A stretch of DNA of 64,000 nucleotides from Bigelowiella natans CCMP2755 (lineage: Eukaryota > Cercozoa > Chlorarachniophyceae), in NCBI GenBank assembly GCA_000320545.1, contig ADNK01001858.1, positions 1 to 64,000 on the forward strand, written 5' to 3'. Below, piece by piece: positions 25,367 through 37,065 of the stretch; position 1 is the stretch's first letter; every line of letters starts with the position of its first letter. The translations under genes were made by a program, and so were the position numbers. The notes beneath the pieces were generated by a model. The model had not been told where the DNA came from and did no database searches. It saw only the letters and a list, made by a program, of their open reading frames with translations.

Positions 25367-27148
25367 GCTTTATATATATATATATATATATATTTATTTA
25401 TTTATTTATATACACATCACACGTTCCTTCCCCCACAGCACCTGTAATCTCTACACAGATAGAGGGCTAGCATTGAATTGTTGAAATTACCTGCCCAGAC
25501 ATCGTTCCAAATACCTGCAGATTGACTGCTGTCTCCCCGACATTCATAGGTGTAATTGTACCACGGTGCTTTCTCTCCCCGATCGGTCTGCCAACACACA
25601 TCGGGTTGCGTTGTGCGTGTAAAGTATCTATTTGTTTTTGGGACTAGTAGTATGAACAGCAGTGTGATAGTCGTTGTATTTCTATTGTTACTGTTGTTGT
25701 GGTGGTAGTTAGGAAACCGTGTAGAGTTGATGCTGCTGCTGCTGCTGCTGCTGTTCCGATTGGTTGGTTTGGGGTCGTGTACACTGTTCAGCTGCTGCTT
25801 TCGTGCCTGCTGCTCTTGCTGATGATCTTTTTATCGATGGCAAATGAAGTGTAGAAGGCGAATTTGTTTTTTTTAATACACAACGCACACACATACACAC
25901 ACACATACACACACACACACGCACAAAGAAAAAATATTTTGTTTAAATATGTGTGTATGTGTGTGTGTGTGTGTGTGTGAGCGCAGCCGCGCTTATTGTT
26001 ATCATATGACGAGTGCAGTTGCCAATACCTTTAAAAGATTCTCTCACATTTCGCGAAGATCTCATCCAGTATACACTTTTCTTCAAGCTCTGTAAGCAAG
26101 GAAGAGGAGGAGGAGGAGGAGAAGCAGAAGGGCGAGAGTAATAGTAATTCAATAATTATGACCAAGATAGGGGATTCAAGTTGTTGAAGTTGTGAATCAA
26201 AATTTCTGTACGTACGATTTTTTGTTGAGATGCGAGCTCCATAGCATCTTTTCGGGCACGCTCCTCTTCGACTATTCGTTGCTTTACGGTATGAGCTTCC
26301 CAAATCTTGATGATGCGTGATTTGAATTAGAATTGATGAGGATGAGTAGCGGAAAGAGCCAGAAAGTGTATGAGAAAAATAAGGATTAAGATGAAACCTA
26401 CAGCAGCTCAAAAAAGCTACTACAAAGTAAGAACTGAAATGAGGGTAGTAGTGTAACATCAGGAAGATGCAACAAGTAAAACTTATCGATCGTACTTAGA
26501 AAAATGGTGTCGGTGAGGTTATAAATCACTGCTGTTATTACCATGGTGGGAGACACTGTGAACACGAATACGTTTCCTACCATGACAAATACTGCAGGAG
26601 GAAAGGAGCAGTACAGAAGAGAGGAGGAGGGGGGAGGGGGAGATTTCTTATCTATTAATGTAGGTTCAATTTGTTTATAAGTGCAACTCACCGAAGAGAA
26701 GAACTTCTCTCTGCTGACAGTTGTCGCCGCATGTCGCCAAAAATATATTTTCCACCGCAATCGCAAATACTGATGTTGATGGTGAGGGGCAAGATTAAGA
26801 AGAGGGTGATGATGATGCTGCTGGAAGTGACCAGAATAGCGAATAAAACGATAAATTACATGTTGATTTTTTAAAGAGCAAGCCAAATCTACAAGATTTA
26901 TTTCGTGTGTGCGCTGTATGTTAGCCGTATATTATTTGGAGGGAGAGGAAAGTGAAACGCTAGCAAAATTGGTGCAAACATAGTAAAATTAACAATACAA
27001 GTTGATACATGAGATGTACAAAATAAATTTACGTATTTAAATGATGACGACTTACAGCATGTTGCAATGCCAAGCGCCCATGTGGAGTTTCTAAGCGTAC
27101 ACATAAACAATATCATACAAAAAGTAAACAAATAGGCGTTCACACGCA

Positions 27149-27188
<40 letters not shown>

Positions 27189-28906
27189 CACACACGAGAT
27201 GAGGATAATTATTTTCTGGGGAAAGAAGCATGGGTAGTCCTCCTTACGGACTTTATGTGGATAAGATGCAGCATTTCATGCTCGAGTGCCCGCCGAATAT
27301 ATCTTGTTGTCAATGATAGGAAACACAATATTACTGACCAATGATTATGTTTACGAGAGGATGATGATGAAAAAGGTTCAATGCACAACATGCATATGTA
27401 AAAGTATAATCAAATGCCTATTTTGCACTAGTCGACCCTCCTCCTCTGTGCGCGTATACACACACGCACGCACTCACAACACACAAATACATGCATTTAC
27501 ACCCGTATCTGAGCATCCGCAAATTAATCACAACTTATTTATAACGTTGGGAGTAATAATAGATATATTCTATGTATGCTTTGTCTGCAGAATGCAAGTG
27601 ATACATATTATATTGTAATTTCACTTACAGCACGAAATTGAATTTCCTCTTTTCAATATCTGGCCTTCGGTTGAGGAAGTACCTAGTAAAATTAAATTCA
27701 AAAGCTTAGATGCTGAGTAAATATTATAATGAGTCTTTCGGGGTGGGGGGGGGGGGGTTAAGGAAGGGGCTTCATGACAAAAGCATTTACTCTCTAGCTC
27801 AAGTAACAGTGTGTGACGACACATAAACAGCAGCAAAATCGCCATTCATCGTAATCTTCTTTGATTCTATTGAGGTATTGTTATTTTATGCTGACTGACT
27901 CTCCTAAATAGAAGAGCTCCAATGCTTTTGGATCTGCAAGTTTTAGTTTTTCAGCTAACTTCTTCCCCCCTATCCGTGTGATAGAAGACATCTACACACA
28001 CACGCACACACAATCTTGTCGTGAGAGGAACAATAAAAGATGAATAGAGAAAGAGAGAGAGATTGTTATGAAGGGGAGAAGAAATCAAGGTATCTTCTCT
28101 TCTAGTTCATTCCTACAACATGGCTACATACCACCCACTATAAGTGATAATACTACCTTAGATTTCATCGGATCGTAGTCTTCTCGTGCCTTTTGGTTGA
28201 TGTAAAGAGCAGTAGTTGCATATGATGGCAATTAGAAAGCGGCGGGGTATTACTACATATGATTGAAATAGTGTAGTAGTATTATGATGATGATGATGAT
28301 GATGATGATGATGGTAGTGAAAATGATGGTAGTGAAAATGATGGTGGTGAAAATGATGATGGTGATGATGATAGTAGTGTGATGACGACCAGGCTCCAGA
28401 TTGTTGCCTGAATCTTCTCATATTTGGATGGCACTCCTTTCACCAGCTGATTGGCCAATAATCACGTCGTTATTGGGGGAGAGCACGAAGATTAAGCCGA
28501 AAATGTTAGACATCAATTATCATACATGTATTATCTTGGCCGAACCATGCTACGTATTCTAGCGATGTATTATTTTCTGAATCTATTAGAACACTGCCAT
28601 TACCTTGTAGAGGACGTAAGTGTGTAGTACATAGTTGAGACCGAAAGCGAGCAGCACAAAATGAGCAATTTCGACCAAATGTAGAGTGTTCAGATCCTGT
28701 GATATGCAAGCAGATAACGACGACGACATATTTTAAATGACCTATGAACAGTAACGTCGCGGGGATCATGGATTATGTTTCTGTTGAGATTCTCCGCCCC
28801 TCCCATGATTTCGATTCATAGCATCATTGTATGTCATCATTTAAACCAGATCGCTGCACTTGAAATTTGAATATTACATTATCATTGTATGTGTACACTC
28901 ATACAC

Positions 28907-29001
<95 letters not shown>

Positions 29002-29785
29002 AGTGGTTTTAAGTGTAATCCACTCTTCTTTCTTCTATACCAAGTCACCGAAAATCTCGACACAGGTGAGAATGAATCCGATGATGCCCTTTGAAATCAT
29101 AACGGTGATAATGGGTGTATGAGACCAACGAAGACAAATAATTGTAGGGATGAGCGAAGAGGCAAATTGATCTTGCAGACGTCGCTAATGAACGTTTTGT
29201 TCTACCAGGATCATTAGCTCGTTCACCACATGATGGTACAGGCTCTCGTAGAGATGAAATTCTTGGACTGAAAATAGCACACGGCAAGATAGGCACAAGA
29301 AATGTGCAAGTTTCATGTTTCGATTGATTTTGCTGTTCTTACAATTTCGGTGCCTAACCTCTATTCTCTAGCCATTCGGAACCCTTTCCAATAGCGACTG
29401 TTGCTATACTCTAATGTGTGTGAACATAGACACATAGGCAGCACAAACACACAACAGAGGTGGTTTTACAAATGCAGAATAGTTCTGTGTCATTAGAAGA
29501 TGCTTCCACAGTGTAGATAGATGGCTGTTTACTACCAGGATTATAAACACTGCGCTGAACAAGGTGATGCTCAATCCATAATCAGCGGCCTAAGCGGAAA
29601 TAGCAACCGAAGAGAATTAAGTACAAGCCGCGTCTCCAATTGACACCCATGCTCAGATTTTCTTGAACGTCGCCAGCCACCACGACTACTACCTCAAAGA
29701 TTGAATGCCCATGCTCACAGTGATGATCATCATACGAAGAGTTGCCACTGGAGGAGGACGAAGCCAGCAGTCGAAGTGTCTCCAT
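21615..29785 (-). CDS. MLO-like polytopic membrane protein with C-terminal EF-hands
   Basis: Long minus-strand gene. N-terminal exons: 29785-29693, 29589-29536, 29267-29206, 28696-28604, 28189-28157, 27991-27900, 27682-27629, 27302-27248, 27090-27056, 26888-26860, 26769-26692, 26591 to about 26544. Later exons: 26305-26216, 26089-26048, 25587-25491, 25287-25229, 25141-25097, 24977-24933, 24911 to about 24850, 24577-24545, 24195-24132, 23915-23862, 23656-23619, 23464-23419, 23210-23160, 22742-22692, 22579-22520, 22429-22341, 22244-22208, 22105-22055, 21921-21816 and 21736-21615. Nearly all junctions are in phase. MLO-like points: LSITLFSAVFIIL (TM1), YHHVVNELMIL, LHLVEIAHFVLLAFGLNYVL, and KFNFVLYIRRALEHEMLHLI (compare KFDFHKYMIRCMEDDFK in plant MLO). 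More membrane segments follow (VLLFVFVMVGNVFVFTV, VMLFFQCVYIGLFIM, ILYIGIWFLHIW). The tail has a canonical EF loop DIDGDGRVLPEE and a degenerate one, DEKHQGNITPDD. Gaps remain between exons 2-3, 3-4 and before 22742. MLO assignment is by partial motif only. Confidence 0.6.
23668..23764. repeat. (TA)n and (CT)n microsatellites
   Basis: TA tract 23668-23702 and CT tract 23730-23764, in an intron of the MLO-like gene. Confidence 0.9.
24229..24390. repeat. (GA)n and (TG)n microsatellites
   Basis: GA tract 24229-24272 and TG tract 24358-24390, in an intron of the MLO-like gene. Confidence 0.9.
25331..25395. repeat. (CA)n then (TA)n microsatellite
   Basis: CA tract 25331-25363 followed closely by a TA tract, in an intron of the MLO-like gene. 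Confidence 0.9.
28265..28375. repeat. (ATG)n with GTGAAAATGATGGTA minisatellite
   Basis: About nine ATG units followed by three near-identical 15-nt units, in an intron of the MLO-like gene. Confidence 0.85.
28905..28998. repeat. Self-complementary (CA)n(TA)n(TG)n tract
   Basis: CA arm about 28905-28928, TA core 28927-28965 and TG arm 28964-28998. The arms are mutual inverted complements, so the block can fold as one hairpin. Confidence 0.92.
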
Positions 29786-30076
29786 GAAGGAAGGTCAACT
29801 TGTCGTTCTCTCTCTCTCTGTCTTTCTTTCTCCCCCTCTCTCTCCCTCTCTCTCTCTCTCTCTCCCTCTCTCTCTCTTTATCTTTGCGTTGTTGTTTGTG
29901 GGTGGTGTCGGATGATAAATTTGAAACTGCAATCTCAGTAATCGGAGCAGCGGGTCAAACTACCGTTACTGATCAAAGGATGAAAGCGTCAGATCCATGC
30001 GAATTTATACGTGCGACAATCAAACTTGTGAGCGATTTGGATAAGAGATATATTTATGCGGAAAACATCTAACAGA
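29786..30076. promoter_or_regulatory. Putative bidirectional promoter with CT tract
   Basis: The 5' ends of the MLO-like (-) and ketoreductase (+) genes are 291 bp apart. A broken (CT)n tract covers about 29808-29880, immediately upstream of the minus-strand start. No TATA-like box stands out. The promoter role is inferred from position only. Confidence 0.4.
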
Positions 30077-30325
30077 ATGATAGAGGAGCATTCACAACAA
30101 AAACAACAAAAATCATATGGAGCGAGCATGGCCGACGACGACGCCTCATGGCGAGCCGTTGCTTTGCTGGCCCTGCTCGGGTGCCTTCCCTACGTGTTTA
30201 ACATATTCAAACTAATCCTTTGGCTCTATCGAAGAACGTTGAGGAGACGTCACGATCTGATCAAGAGGTAAGATTGTGGGAATAAATAGTGACCTTGTTA
30301 TGAGAAAGACGAAGTTATTTTCTCG

Positions 30326-30356
<31 letters not shown>

Positions 30357-32833
30357 TTCGTATGGATTGCGCAAATAGGTATGGGACTGCCACTTCAGAT
30401 ACACCTTGGGCAATGGTAATAGCAGATGATCTTTCTTTCCCTACCTCGCACACACCAAAATAAAGAGCTGCTGTAGGCTTGTTCTGTGCCGACGACGATG
30501 ATGATGGGTAATACAGGTGACAGGTGGTTCCGATGGCATCGGTTTTGCATTCTGTGAAGAGCTTGCCGAAGCAGGATTCAACATTATGGTGAGGATGATA
30601 AGACAAAATTGACTTTTTTCCACATTCCACAACACAGACCTGCCTTTTCTTCTTCTTCTTCATCATCATAACTTGCTCAACAACTGCAACGAACTAGATC
30701 GTCTCTCGCACGAGGAAGAAGCTTGAGAAAGCGCTAAATGATCTCCAGCAGCGATTCGACGTGGCGGTGAGTGGCATTCAAATCGATCTTTCGACAGTCC
30801 ATGAAGACATTAATGGCGAAAATGATGGCTCACTCCGAGCATTACGAAGTGCATTCAGGACAAGTAAGTCGGCCAATATCTAAACAGTGCCATTATTTGA
30901 TTGACTATTGTTATATGACGTTACAAATAATACTGACTTGATAATCATCATCATCACCACCACCATCATCATATCTGCCATTATCTTCACCACATCATGT
31001 CCTAACCAATCCAGGAGATGTTTCCATTGTCGTTAACAATGCCGGCGTATCGCGAAGACTGCCAGCTCACTTCCACACGATCACAAACGAGGAGCTGAAG
31101 AAGTAGCAGATGTTGGTGATGATGATGATTTGGTGGTGGTGACATGAAGAAGTGTGACACAGAAACAGCACAAATCCATGCGGTCGTAATAATACTACTA
31201 ACCTGCTCGCAATCCCCCTCCTCTCTGTTCATGATAGGATGATTACTATTAATTGTACGAGCGTTGCGGCAATATCAAAGCTTGCCTTAGCCCATTTCCG
31301 TCTTCGAAATCACCAAAGACAACGAAGTGAAGAAGCTGAAGAAAGCTCAGAACGACGACGTAAAGGTAGTACTGCTACCATTAGTTGTTGTTGTTATTGT
31401 TGTCGCGGGGGGTGAGAGGGCGACAACATACATGCACCTATTCATCTATTTGTTTCTTTCTAACTTATCTATTCGTCAAAATGCTGCGTTAGGAGCTTTG
31501 GTCATTATAAGCTCTGTGACCGCAGAAGTTGAGGCCCCAGAGATGAGCGGGTAGTAGTAGCAGCAGTAGTAGCAGTAGCGAACAATGATGATGTATATCA
31601 TCGAGTTTGTTGAAAAGGCTTCAGTAGCGAGGCGGCGATGATGATGGTGTTGTTCTACGATATAGCAAGCACCGCATAGTGGAGAGAAGAGGACAATGGC
31701 AGTGATCTAGTGTTAGAGAACTATGTTGTGACGAATATTCCCTCTTCTCATCACCCCATCATCATTATAATCATCATCTTCATCAAAACAAAACAAAACA
31801 CCCCTCCTTCTCCTCCTCCTCCTCCTCCTCCTCCTCCTCCTCCTCCTCCTCACAACTTAAAGCTACGCAGCTACCAAGGCGTTTGACTTGCAGTTGGCTA
31901 GGAGCCTGAGCTTGGAATATGAGAGGCATGGTGTAGATGTCCTCGCTGTAACTCCAGCATACGTCAAAACGAAACTTAGGTAATATTATGTGCCCGATGA
32001 TCATATCAACACGTGCTTCTTTCACCACTAGATGATCATACCTGTACTTAAAGTGGTGTAGAGGTAATGCGACATAATACGTACATCCATGCTCATCATC
32101 ACCATCATCATCATCATCATCATCATTATCATCATTATCATCATTTTGTGGCGACCATTATGAATCAGTGGCGCGTCAAGATTGGGGGGGTTTCCACCGG
32201 TAGTATCGGCACGTGATTGTGCACGTGGTGCTCTTGACTCTCTTGGTTATGAAACGGTCACACAGGGTCATTGGCTTCATGATATACAGAAAGCTCTTGT
32301 GGTTGTTTATTTAAACACACAAACACACACACAAACACACACACATACACACACACACACATCACACCACACGTGTCTTTTTCAGGTTTTGCCCCCCCCC
32401 CCCCCCCACCAGTCATCCTCTCTCGATTACACACACGCTCATATTCACAACCAGAAATACTTACGCTAATGTGGTCGTCTGTGTGCCTCAGAGCATAGTG
32501 CCAAATCCACTGCTCAAGGGGGAAATATTAGATGAAATGCACCGATTTCGAGAACGAAAACGGACCTTTTTGTCCTCCTCTCCTTGTTCTGGAACCAGAC
32601 GTGCAGAGAGTATCGCAGCAACTAGCATTGAAAGGAAGATACCACATACGGCGAGAGGTGACAAGCAGGATCACAGCTTCATAGTGACGGCTGATGATAT
32701 GAAGGCTAATAGCGATGATGCTGACTGCATTGACTATCTAGATCGGACCGCTAAGCATCATGTTCTCAGTGGTGATGAAGATGAATTAGATGATGGCCAG
32801 GTCGACTCCAAACTACTTTCTTCCGTCGCGTGA
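30077..32833 (+). CDS. Very-long-chain 3-ketoacyl-CoA reductase / HSD17B12-type SDR
   Basis: This ER enzyme reduces 3-ketoacyl-CoA with NADPH in the second step of very-long-chain fatty acid elongation; relatives act on steroids. Ten exons join fully in phase to 439 residues: 30077-30267, 30379-30415, 30517-30588, 30698-30863, 31015-31102, 31238-31365, 31493-31550, 31863-31979, 32181-32301, 32492-32833. The N-terminus has a membrane anchor (VALLALLGCLPYVFNIFKLI). SDR motifs appear in order: PWAMVTGGSDGIG (cofactor loop), NIMIVSRTRKKLE, SIVVNNAGVS, ALVIISSV (catalytic Ser) and YAATKAF (Tyr and Lys of YxxxK), then VTPAYVKTKL and GHWLHDIQKALV. The last exon adds about 100 polar residues beyond the usual end (RERKRTFLSSS, DEDELDDGQVDSK). 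A second Met at 30128 (MADDDASWRAV) is an equally plausible start. Introns contain ATC, TCC and CA repeats. Confidence 0.9.
31801..31850. repeat. (TCC)n microsatellite
   Basis: About 16 TCC units forming the polypyrimidine tract before exon 8 of the ketoreductase gene. Confidence 0.9.
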
Positions 32834-34284
32834 CTTCACAGCACGTTACTATGACGCATGTAAAGGCTAAGACTATAGCAGCTCATCGTGGCGTATGTCG
32901 CATGTGAGAGACTTTAAAAAAAAGGCTCGCGAGCTAGCAGAGTTCTGGGTTGTTGGCATCAATATGATAGAAATGATTGAGGACGCACAGAAAAAGAATA
33001 GCAAGATCACGGCTAGCTAATAGCGGCGAAAATTTGTGCAGCGTACGCAATGGCGCGATACTCTGGCGATGATTTCTTTGCTGTGTCACTTTGACAAGGA
33101 TCCTTTTGATGAAAGATATGTGCTATGCCCATGATTTTTTGTCATGTCATTGTAGCAATTCAGCTCAACAGTAGGTCCGCAGTGGGTGCATGATCGAAAT
33201 TGCGAATCGCGTTTTTTTGGCATCTTTCCTACCAGGAGCAGCAGTAGTGCACGTACGGACATCTTTTGTGGGGTGTGGTAGGGGGTCTCCTGCATGTGCC
33301 ATCAAATGTGACTGCAGGGCTTCGACTACGTGTGCAGTGCGGGTTGCATCATCCCGTACGTGTTTGCAGCTTTTTCACATGTCAACATAACGCCTCGTGC
33401 TCGTTGCAAACTCACATATTCGTTTCATTTGTTCATGCTCAAAATGCATGTATGACGTATGTAGCGCGCTCTAACTATGAACAAACACGAACACACACAT
33501 GGTGTATTCACGTAGCACACATGCACGCATTCTCCTCCATCTACCAACATGGTAATCTGACAAATTTGTCCGTGGCTGTTTTCAATCGTTAGGTATATCA
33601 AATAAACTTCACTGTACAGACATACATATGCCCCCGCGGGCATGAAGAAGTAGTAGTAGAATAAGAAGAAGAAGAAGAAGAAGAATAAGAATAAGAAGAA
33701 GAAGAAGAAGGCATGCCATTCAGAATAAGGCATGTAATCCCTATTTTTCTCTCATTTTTAGCTTTCAAAAATTTCTCATGCATCCATACGTGGATGAATC
33801 GTAATAATCAGCACCGGCAACGTGCAACAGATAGTGCGACAATCGTGGTATTGAAATGATTCTTCTTTCTGGTTGGCTAACGCTCAAACTGAGACTCCAT
33901 AACATTGATGAAGAATACAAATTAATGCGAAATGTAAAATTGTGATGCAGCACAGTAGCGTGTGCGTAGAAGATAACAGATAACGAGGCAACCAAGCTTG
34001 ACCTTTCCCCAACTGCCCTTTCAGTCATGTTGTTCTCTTATAAGCACGTGTACATGTGTAAATATATATATTGTGGACGTTTGTATTGAGCAGTCACCAA
34101 ACTCTCAACGAAGAAGAAGAAAAAGGAGGAGGAGGAGGAACTGACGAATTACATGATAACTAGTAAAAATATGTATAGAACGTCAAGTAAGAAGCACATC
34201 TTATCCAGCGCAACAATTCACTGTTGCTTCCTCAGTTGGAGTAGAAAGACAAGTCTCTTCTTCTCCATCCACCATTTCCTCACA
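32834..34284. other. Intergenic region between convergent genes
   Basis: 32880-33600 is TGCATG/GCGC-textured. 33655-33710 is an AAG/AAT repeat. A minus frame at 33765-34028 ends in PERRIISIPRLSHYLLHVAG, which looks somewhat protein-like but has no supporting exons or family match. No gene called. Confidence 0.45.
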
Positions 34285-34923
34285 CTACCAAGAGAACACC
34301 TCAGACACTTGCTCATCAGGCACTAGAGGCCAAGTCGGACTCTGAAGCAACACATATTTTTATTTTAATTATGATTATTATTATTGTTATTATATGATTT
34401 TATTATTATTATTATTATTACTCTTGCTATTATGCTCCTGTTACCATAAATTGACTGCGGAGAAGATGGTTACCAAATGAGGGTATGAAAGAACGGTAGG
34501 AGCCAATTCGCTATGCTGCTGCTGCTGCTATTGCAATTACTCTTTTTACCTATCTTCGGAGTTATCGTTGACTAGCTATACTACTACTACTACTATTACT
34601 GCTACTGTTACTACTTCTACTACTAGTAGTAGTGGTACTGGTATTAAGAATAAGCACCTGGTTGAGCCTCAGGGTCACGGCAGTATCTGACCTTGGGCGC
34701 GAAGGCAGCCCACGTCTAATAAAAAGTATCATGTTTCGTTCATTGATAGCGATGATGATAACAAGCATCATGATCATCGATCGATATATGCATTGCCCTA
34801 CGTGAGGAGGAAGAATCTGTAAGGGGAAAATCTGTATTACCGGGGCTTGATTTCGCTCTCTAGAAACTCCTGGACATACCTAATAGTCATCAAAGTTGTA
34901 TGTATTCTGAAATACGCGCGCGC

Positions 34924-34962
<39 letters not shown>

Positions 34963-37065
34963 AACGCAAACATAGGCACACATACGTGTACTAAGTGCGT
35001 ATGCGTGTGTTTGCACACGTGCTCGATTTGATGTCGGCGCCGTATCATATTGGTGGTTGGGTAAGTGTTACAGCTGGTAATATATACAAGGAGTAGTGCT
35101 AATATTGTCTACCATGCTTGATCCCAAGTGTTAAGCATATGAGCAATGCCATCAAGCTGTAGTAGTATAATTTAACCAACTTCAGTAATAGCAGCAGCAG
35201 AACGATATAATTATATATAGTAACAACAACTCAAGTATTATGATGGATTCTGCCAATTTTTTGTAATCTTCACCTTATTATACCGTCTAATTAACAGCAA
35301 CACCACCTTATCGAGATACTGCTGCTCTGAGTAAGGGAATGATGGATTTCCTAGATGAGGGCCGTAGATATTCACTGCGACCTGTTGTCATAGCAAAAAT
35401 GGGTCATGTTTAACATTTGAAACATGATGTGGCAGTAGTGTCGAGTTAATCATCCTCCACGCAGTTCATATCATTACAGTTTGCGATTGGTACAGTTTTT
35501 TTTTTTTATCATGATGCTACAAAAATGAAGATGATATGCAGTGACAAACATATGCGTAGCATCAGAGAAATGCAGATCTTCTAAATAGGGGTGTTTCTGT
35601 AGATGCAATCCTCATTGAAGACTGATCTTCTCTCGTCATCATAATCATATCATAATCATAATCATAATCTGGCTCATTCATGATAACTGTTATTCTTTGA
35701 TCTTACCTGTCGGAAGTCAGCTCCGAACGGCTTGGCTTGCAACAGCGTTACATCGTGATACTTGCCATACTTGGCAAAAACCTACGATAAATGAGTATTG
35801 TTTTACCCATTGTTTTCTCCTATCTATTCACCAAGAAAAAGATCAGTGCATGTCCCCCCCCTGCCCGGCATTCTTCCTAGTAACCAAAAAATGATCCCAC
35901 CATTTCCGCAAGCTTGCGACCGGAAATATACCGATTCTCCCCTTGCGTCTTCATCCTATCCACGAGCTGCTGATTGATCTGCAAGTCTGTGGAAGAGTCA
36001 AAAGCTCCTGACTCATCAAGCGCATCTGTGACAATCCTGATGGGGTACTTGCGTCCCTGAACGAACTCCTTGAGGTTTTCCTGAGCCTCATCATACCACT
36101 CACGCATGCCCCAGGATAAGGTGGAGGCGGACTTGCGGAATCTGACACCCTAGTATTTCACCACATCATCATCAACATCATCATCATCATTATCATCGTT
36201 GAAGACACAGTCAGGAGTGTTCTTACTCTACCTTGTCTGCCTCAGCGCGTCGGTCTGGATTCCACTTATCATCCTGAAGGAGTGCATGAAGGAATATGAA
36301 TATTTACCTTCATCTTCGCCGAAAATCGAATTAGTTGCAGTCAGTAGTGAGAAATAGACTCTGGAATGAGGAGCGGGATTGAGCTCGCACCAAAGGAGAC
36401 AAAAATAGCACACTTTGCAGCTCTTTCATTGTCACAATGCAGAACATACCTTCCAACCATACATAAATTCCTCCATTCCTTTCTCGAACTGTGTGCGTAA
36501 CAATTTCCACAAAACAATTATGTACTCTGCAAAATGAAAACCTCCATCACTGGCGCTAAGATAAAGGTAACAGCAACGATCTCTAATCTAAAAACATACC
36601 GCTTCGAAGATAGAATGCGTCGCGACTTGCCTTGATAGATGCCCTGCAAACACACATGTTACAAAAAATGCAAACTATTTGGCTTAAATTTCGTGGTCAC
36701 AGGGGTGAAGGCGTTTCTGCCAGGGTGTCGTTCTTTTTTGGCATATTAATAGCTCAGTTATGGTCACCAGTACAACTATTGAGCCTTCTCGTACTGAGGA
36801 CTCGACTATTAGGTGAGACGGGAGCTCGAGCGCCTCCAGCTCGTACCCCATGACCTAGAGACGATGATTCTCCATTTCCAGTGCTACTGCGAGTCCCAAA
36901 GTTCAGGATTGCGATAGTACTCAGCCCCAAAATACAACCAAAAGTAAGGACAGGCTTCATAAATTTCATAGGTCGGCTTTGTCGACGGCAGGGAGCACGA
37001 GATGAGAGGTTGGGGGCGAATGGTTCACGGAGCATCTGGAGACGTGTCAACGGCCCACTCGTCAA
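34285..37065 (-). CDS. DUF3067-family protein, probably plastid-targeted
   Basis: The C-terminal half matches the DUF3067 family of cyanobacteria and photosynthetic eukaryotes: ISGRKLAEMVFAKYGKYHDV, AVNIYGPHLGNPSFPYSEQQ, YLDKLDGIAHMLNTWDQAW, YVQEFLESEIKPRRGLPS and SDTAVTLRLNQ. The family's function is unknown to me. Upstream exons add DDKWNPDRRAEADKGVRFRK and MREWYDEAQENLKEFVQG. The first exon (from 37065) has a basic, Ser-rich start and a hydrophobic stretch (VLTFGCILGLSTIAILNF), consistent with a targeting presequence or anchor. Exons lie near 37065-36800, 36645-36600, 36540-36450, 36380-36350, 36270-36233, 36148-35895, 35785-35707, 35395-35300, 35160-35105, 34890-34845, 34725-34655 and 34340-34285. 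The junction from exon 1 to exon 2 does not resolve in phase, so the N-terminus is uncertain. Confidence 0.78.
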
